A stretch of DNA of 16,509 nt from Desulfobacteraceae bacterium (GTDB lineage: Bacteria > Desulfobacterota > Desulfobacteria > Desulfobacterales > SURF-15). Made by a program: the position numbers and the translations under genes. Numbering within the stretch: position 1 is the stretch's first letter; each line of letters begins with the position of its first letter. The stretch is taken from positions 1-16,509 of the forward strand of contig QZKK01000005.1 of NCBI GenBank assembly GCA_003599475.1. Direction: 5' to 3'. Shown piece after piece: positions 13,883 through 16,509 of this stretch. The notes beneath the pieces were generated by a model. The model did no database searches and was not told where the DNA came from. It saw only the letters and a list, made by a program, of their open reading frames with translations.

Positions 13883-15220
13883 TCATCCGCGCCGGCTTCG
13901 AATGCCGACCGCTGCGCCCGCTGCGGCAATCAGGCCCGGCAGCAGAACCAGGGACAACCAGAACATGAGACGGGATTGGTTTTGGGTGAGGATGATCGGC
14001 ATGAAACCCGAAGGCCGGGAACGCAGGGTGATCCGGTTTTCCGCTTCCGCCAGCCAGGCGATCGTATTCAAGATGAAATCCTTGTTGCCCGAGATGTCCA
14101 GGTAGTCGTCGGAGGCGAAATCGGAGTCTCCGAAAACCGCAATACGGCTTTCTTTTCCGGTCGGCTCAAGCTTCCGGGCGGTAACCGCTGCGAGGATCAA
14201 AGGGCCGGGAAGATCGCTTCCCGATTGAAAAGCGGCGCGACCCTCCAGCAGTCCTCCACGATCGGTTTCCCCCCAGGATCCCGGGGAAGTCAGCGCCAGA
14301 GGCCGGGGCTCGGCTCCCTTCCCGTTTTCGGATTTTACGGCCAGAGAACGGGCCACGGGAAAAAAAGACATGTAGGTCATGTTGCGCGTGATCGCGTGCG
14401 GCTGGTACCGGCTTACGGCCGGGAACAGGTACTCGCCCCCCGAGAGTTGACTGTTCCGGTCGACGATAGAGTTTTCGTGCAGGACGATGCCATAGTCCTC
14501 GATCAGAGGCTTGAGACCGCCGTCCGAATAGGGATCGATCAGGGCCAGCAGGTTTCCTCCCCTGTCGAGATACCTGTCCAATGCCGCGCTTTCCGAGGCA
14601 ATCAGTTCCTTGCGGGGGCCCGCAATCACCAGGCAGTGGGCGTCCGGCGGCACCCCGCCGGTTTCGGTCAAATAGAGTTCCCTTAGGATGTAATTTTCTC
14701 CGTGCAGCGCCCGCTGCAGGCTGCGGTATCCGTCCTCGATGCTTTTCTCCCCATGACCCGACAGGAAATAGACCGTCTTGGGACGGTTTTCCGTCAGCGC
14801 GAGCACGGTATTTGTGATCGCCTCCTCCTCCCGGCCGATCAGCTTCTTACGCAGGCTGCGGTATTCGAACACGAGGGTTCCGTGGCTCTGCACATCGAGG
14901 GCCTGGGCAAGGCCCGGGTTCTTGGCGGGGTTGACAAGGGCATAGGTAAACAGCGGATTCGCCGAAGCGTACGCCCTCAGAAGAGTCTCGAGCTCCCTGC
15001 GGCCGGTATCCCCCTCGCCGTAAAAGGCGGTGACCCGCAGCGGAGCCTCCAGGCGGGTCAGTACGGCGATGCTCTTTTCGGAGATGGAGTTGCGCAGGTT
15101 GGCGGTGATGTCGACCCGCCCCCCCCGGCGCTCGGCCAGCATCTGAACAAGCGTAAGGGTTCCGGCGACCAGCAGGGCGAGGATTGCGAAATGGAGTTTG
15201 AACTTCAGCGAGCTCTGCAT
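13883..15220 (-). CDS. gldG: GldG-family ABC transporter auxiliary protein
   Basis: This 445-residue protein has an N-terminal membrane helix (about 8-28, KLHFAILALLVAGTLTLVQM) and a C-terminal one (about 417-439, LMFWLSLVLLPGLIAAAGAA). Between them lies a periplasmic domain of the ABC-transporter auxiliary type (PF09822): SISEKSIAVLTRLEAPLRVT near 45-64, PKTVYFLSGHGEKSIED, and a GATase-like LDRYLDRGGNLLALIDPYSD. The frame is open upstream to 15424, but that part overlaps the permease gene. The ATG at 15220, six bases past the permease stop, gives the expected short cytoplasmic N-terminus. In Bacteroidetes GldA, GldF and GldG were linked to gliding. In other phyla the complex has no known substrate. 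Confidence 0.87.
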   Translation of the reverse strand: MQSSLKFKLHFAILALLVAGTLTLVQMLAERRGGRVDITANLRNSISEKSIAVLTRLEAPLRVTAFYGEGDTGRRELETLLRAYASANPLFTYALVNPAKNPGLAQALDVQSHGTLVFEYRSLRKKLIGREEEAITNTVLALTENRPKTVYFLSGHGEKSIEDGYRSLQRALHGENYILRELYLTETGGVPPDAHCLVIAGPRKELIASESAALDRYLDRGGNLLALIDPYSDGGLKPLIEDYGIVLHENSIVDRNSQLSGGEYLFPAVSRYQPHAITRNMTYMSFFPVARSLAVKSENGKGAEPRPLALTSPGSWGETDRGGLLEGRAAFQSGSDLPGPLILAAVTARKLEPTGKESRIAVFGDSDFASDDYLDISGNKDFILNTIAWLAEAENRITLRSRPSGFMPIILTQNQSRLMFWLSLVLLPGLIAAAGAAVGIRSRRG

Positions 15221-15225
15221 GATGT

Positions 15226-16005
15226 TCAGCGCTTCCAGAAGCTGCCCTTGACGGACTGATACGTCAGAAACAGGAAAAAAAGAGTGAAATTTAAAAAAAA
15301 CACCACATCGCTGGTGGCGATTACGCCCCGTGCGAAGTTCTCGAAACGGTTGTACACCGAAAGCGCCCCGAGAACCGTTCCGGTTCTTCCCGGGGCAAAG
15401 GATGCCGACCAGCCGATGGTCCAAAACAGCAGCAGGCAGGCAAAGGCGGAGACTGCGGCGACCACCTGGTTTTCGGTAAGCGATGAGAAAAGCAGCCCGA
15501 TGCTGATAAAGGCAGTGGTCAGCAGGACCAGGCCGAGATAGCCGGAAAGAATCGTCGGTGTTTCCGGCTCCCCGAGTAAAAACAGGATCCCCATGTGAAA
15601 TCCGGTCAGCGCCAGTGCCGCCAGCAACACCGCCAGCACACCGGCAAACTTCGCCAGCACCACCTCCATGCGGGTGACCGGATAGGAGAGGAGAAGCTCC
15701 AGGGTGCCCTCTTTTTTTTCTTCGGAGAAACTGCGCATGGTCAAAACCGGTGTCACAAAAACCAGGATCAGGGTCAAATTGGAAAGCAGCGGGCGGATGA
15801 TGAGTTCGTTGATGTTGACTCCTGCGCGCAGGGAGGCGTCCTGGCCGGCCTGGAGGCTGAGAAAGCTGTAATAGATCAGGCTTCTGTAGAAAAAATAACC
15901 GAAGATGCCAAGCAGAACGCCCAGCACGACATAAGCGACAGGGGAGATGAAACAGGCATACAGCTCCCGTTTAATCAGCGGCAGTATTCGCATCATCGAT
16001 CGCAT
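15226..16005 (-). CDS. gldF: ABC-2 type transporter permease, GldF-like
   Basis: This 259-residue inner-membrane permease has six clear hydrophobic segments, near residues 20-42, 70-90, 115-140, 150-172, 178-200 and 228-250. The conserved RSFSEEKKEGTLELLLSYPV then TRMEVVLAKF (about 90-120) is the cytoplasmic coupling region of ABC-2 permeases. It works with the ATPase encoded immediately upstream in the operon. The start could be any of three in-frame ATGs (16005, 15996, 15993); none has a strong ribosome site. The first overlaps the ATPase gene by 35 bp, which suggests translational coupling. Confidence 0.88.
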   Translation of the reverse strand: MRSMMRILPLIKRELYACFISPVAYVVLGVLLGIFGYFFYRSLIYYSFLSLQAGQDASLRAGVNINELIIRPLLSNLTLILVFVTPVLTMRSFSEEKKEGTLELLLSYPVTRMEVVLAKFAGVLAVLLAALALTGFHMGILFLLGEPETPTILSGYLGLVLLTTAFISIGLLFSSLTENQVVAAVSAFACLLLFWTIGWSASFAPGRTGTVLGALSVYNRFENFARGVIATSDVVFFLNFTLFFLFLTYQSVKGSFWKR

Positions 16006-16509
16006 CGGAAGTCAGCAGTCTTACGAAAAGGGTCTCCAGGTCCATGCGCACCGGACGCATCTCCAGCAGCCCCCAGCCTCGGGCAGCCGCGAACGCCACG
16101 ATGAGCCGGCGCGGGTCGTTTTCCTTTCGGGTCTCGATGACGACATCGACCTCGTCACCCGGCTGCGTCCGGGTGATCCGTACATCGAGAACGCCGGGAA
16201 TCGATTGCAGGACCGCCAGCAGTTCCGCAGGCGGGTCTTTCATCCGCAGCGCCGTCTGCGCGAAGGTTTCCGCGCGGGCGGCCAGATGATCCGGATCCCC
16301 CTGGGCGACGACTCTCCCATGGTTCAGGATGATGACCCTGTTGCAGGTCATGCGCACTTCCGACAGGATGTGGGTGCTCAGGATGATGGTCCGTCGGGGC
16401 ACCAGGGATCTGACCATGTTCCGGAACTCGAGGGTCTGCCGGGGGTCCAGGCCGGCAGTCGGTTCGTCCAGAATAAGGATCGGCGGGTCGCCTAACAGCG
16501 CCTGGGCGA
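15971..16509 (-). CDS. gldA: ABC-2 transporter ATP-binding protein, GldA-like (5' end outside window)
   Basis: Only the C-terminal 179 residues are present; the gene continues past the window edge. The visible part opens with AQALLGDPPILILDEPTAGL then DPRQ, that is the end of the signature helix, Walker B (LILDEP) and the D-loop. The H-loop ISTH follows (in TIILSTHILSEVRMTCNRVI). The region after about residue 70 of the visible part is the C-terminal extension found in ABC-2 exporters of this type (HGRVVAQGD onward). Walker A is not in the window. It is the first visible gene of the gldA-gldF-gldG-DUF4340 operon. The stop TAA at 15971-15973 lies inside the permease gene. Confidence 0.9.
   Translation of the reverse strand, partial: AQALLGDPPILILDEPTAGLDPRQTLEFRNMVRSLVPRRTIILSTHILSEVRMTCNRVIILNHGRVVAQGDPDHLAARAETFAQTALRMKDPPAELLAVLQSIPGVLDVRITRTQPGDEVDVVIETRKENDPRRLIVAFAAARGWGLLEMRPVRMDLETLFVRLLTSDAIDDANTAAD

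Noticed and set aside
15221..15424. A 68-codon N-terminal extension of the GldG-like gene.
   Set aside because: It is antisense-frame sequence over the permease gene's 3' end on the same strand. The membrane helix expected at the N-terminus begins just after the ATG at 15220.

Overview
The window looks like chromosomal DNA of a Gram-negative bacterium, most likely a Desulfobacterota/deltaproteobacterium-like organism. This rests on gene families, liv and dpp gene order, good Shine-Dalgarno sites, roughly 60% GC coding DNA, and spacers full of short-oligomer repeats. Taxonomy is inferred, not shown by a marker gene. No RNA genes, CRISPR array or classical transposase were found.

Region 1 (1-3852, + strand): a terminator-like hairpin and a repeat-rich leader precede a branched-chain amino acid type ABC importer, livH-livM-livG-livF. 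Its binding protein (LivJ/K type) is not in the window. An 83-bp inverted-repeat miniature element sits between livH and livM.

Region 2 (4096-11320, + strand): a peptide/nickel-type ABC importer runs in the order binding protein, DppB, DppC, DppD, [insertion], DppF. An M55-family D-aminopeptidase follows. Together they suggest uptake and hydrolysis of small, possibly D-amino-acid-containing peptides. The dppD-dppF junction is split by a 0.77-kb AT-richer block at 8547-9315. The block holds a GxxExxY protein gene (PD-(D/E)XK nuclease fold), a truncated copy of its 5' end, and two 109-bp tandem units that seem to retain its 3' end. All are bounded by exact 31-bp inverted repeats built from a 9-bp unit. 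The same repeat arms, without the gene, form the miniature element in the liv operon. This is the best candidate here for an undescribed system: a repeat-bounded nuclease gene with non-autonomous derivatives, formally resembling REP/RAYT or IS/MITE pairs.

Region 3 (11416-11736, - strand): a small FmdB-type zinc-ribbon protein, flanked by spacers with other degenerate repeats.

Region 4 (12018-16509, - strand): an operon read right to left: ABC-2 ATPase (GldA-like, N-terminus beyond the window), ABC-2 permease (GldF-like), GldG-like auxiliary protein, and a DUF4340 protein made of four related modules. It probably encodes an envelope ABC complex of unknown substrate.

The spacers at 1-377, 1266-1425, 8538-9322, 11321-11415 and 11767-12017 each contain repeat material, of at least four families. 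Inverted pairing of the arms is a recurring theme.
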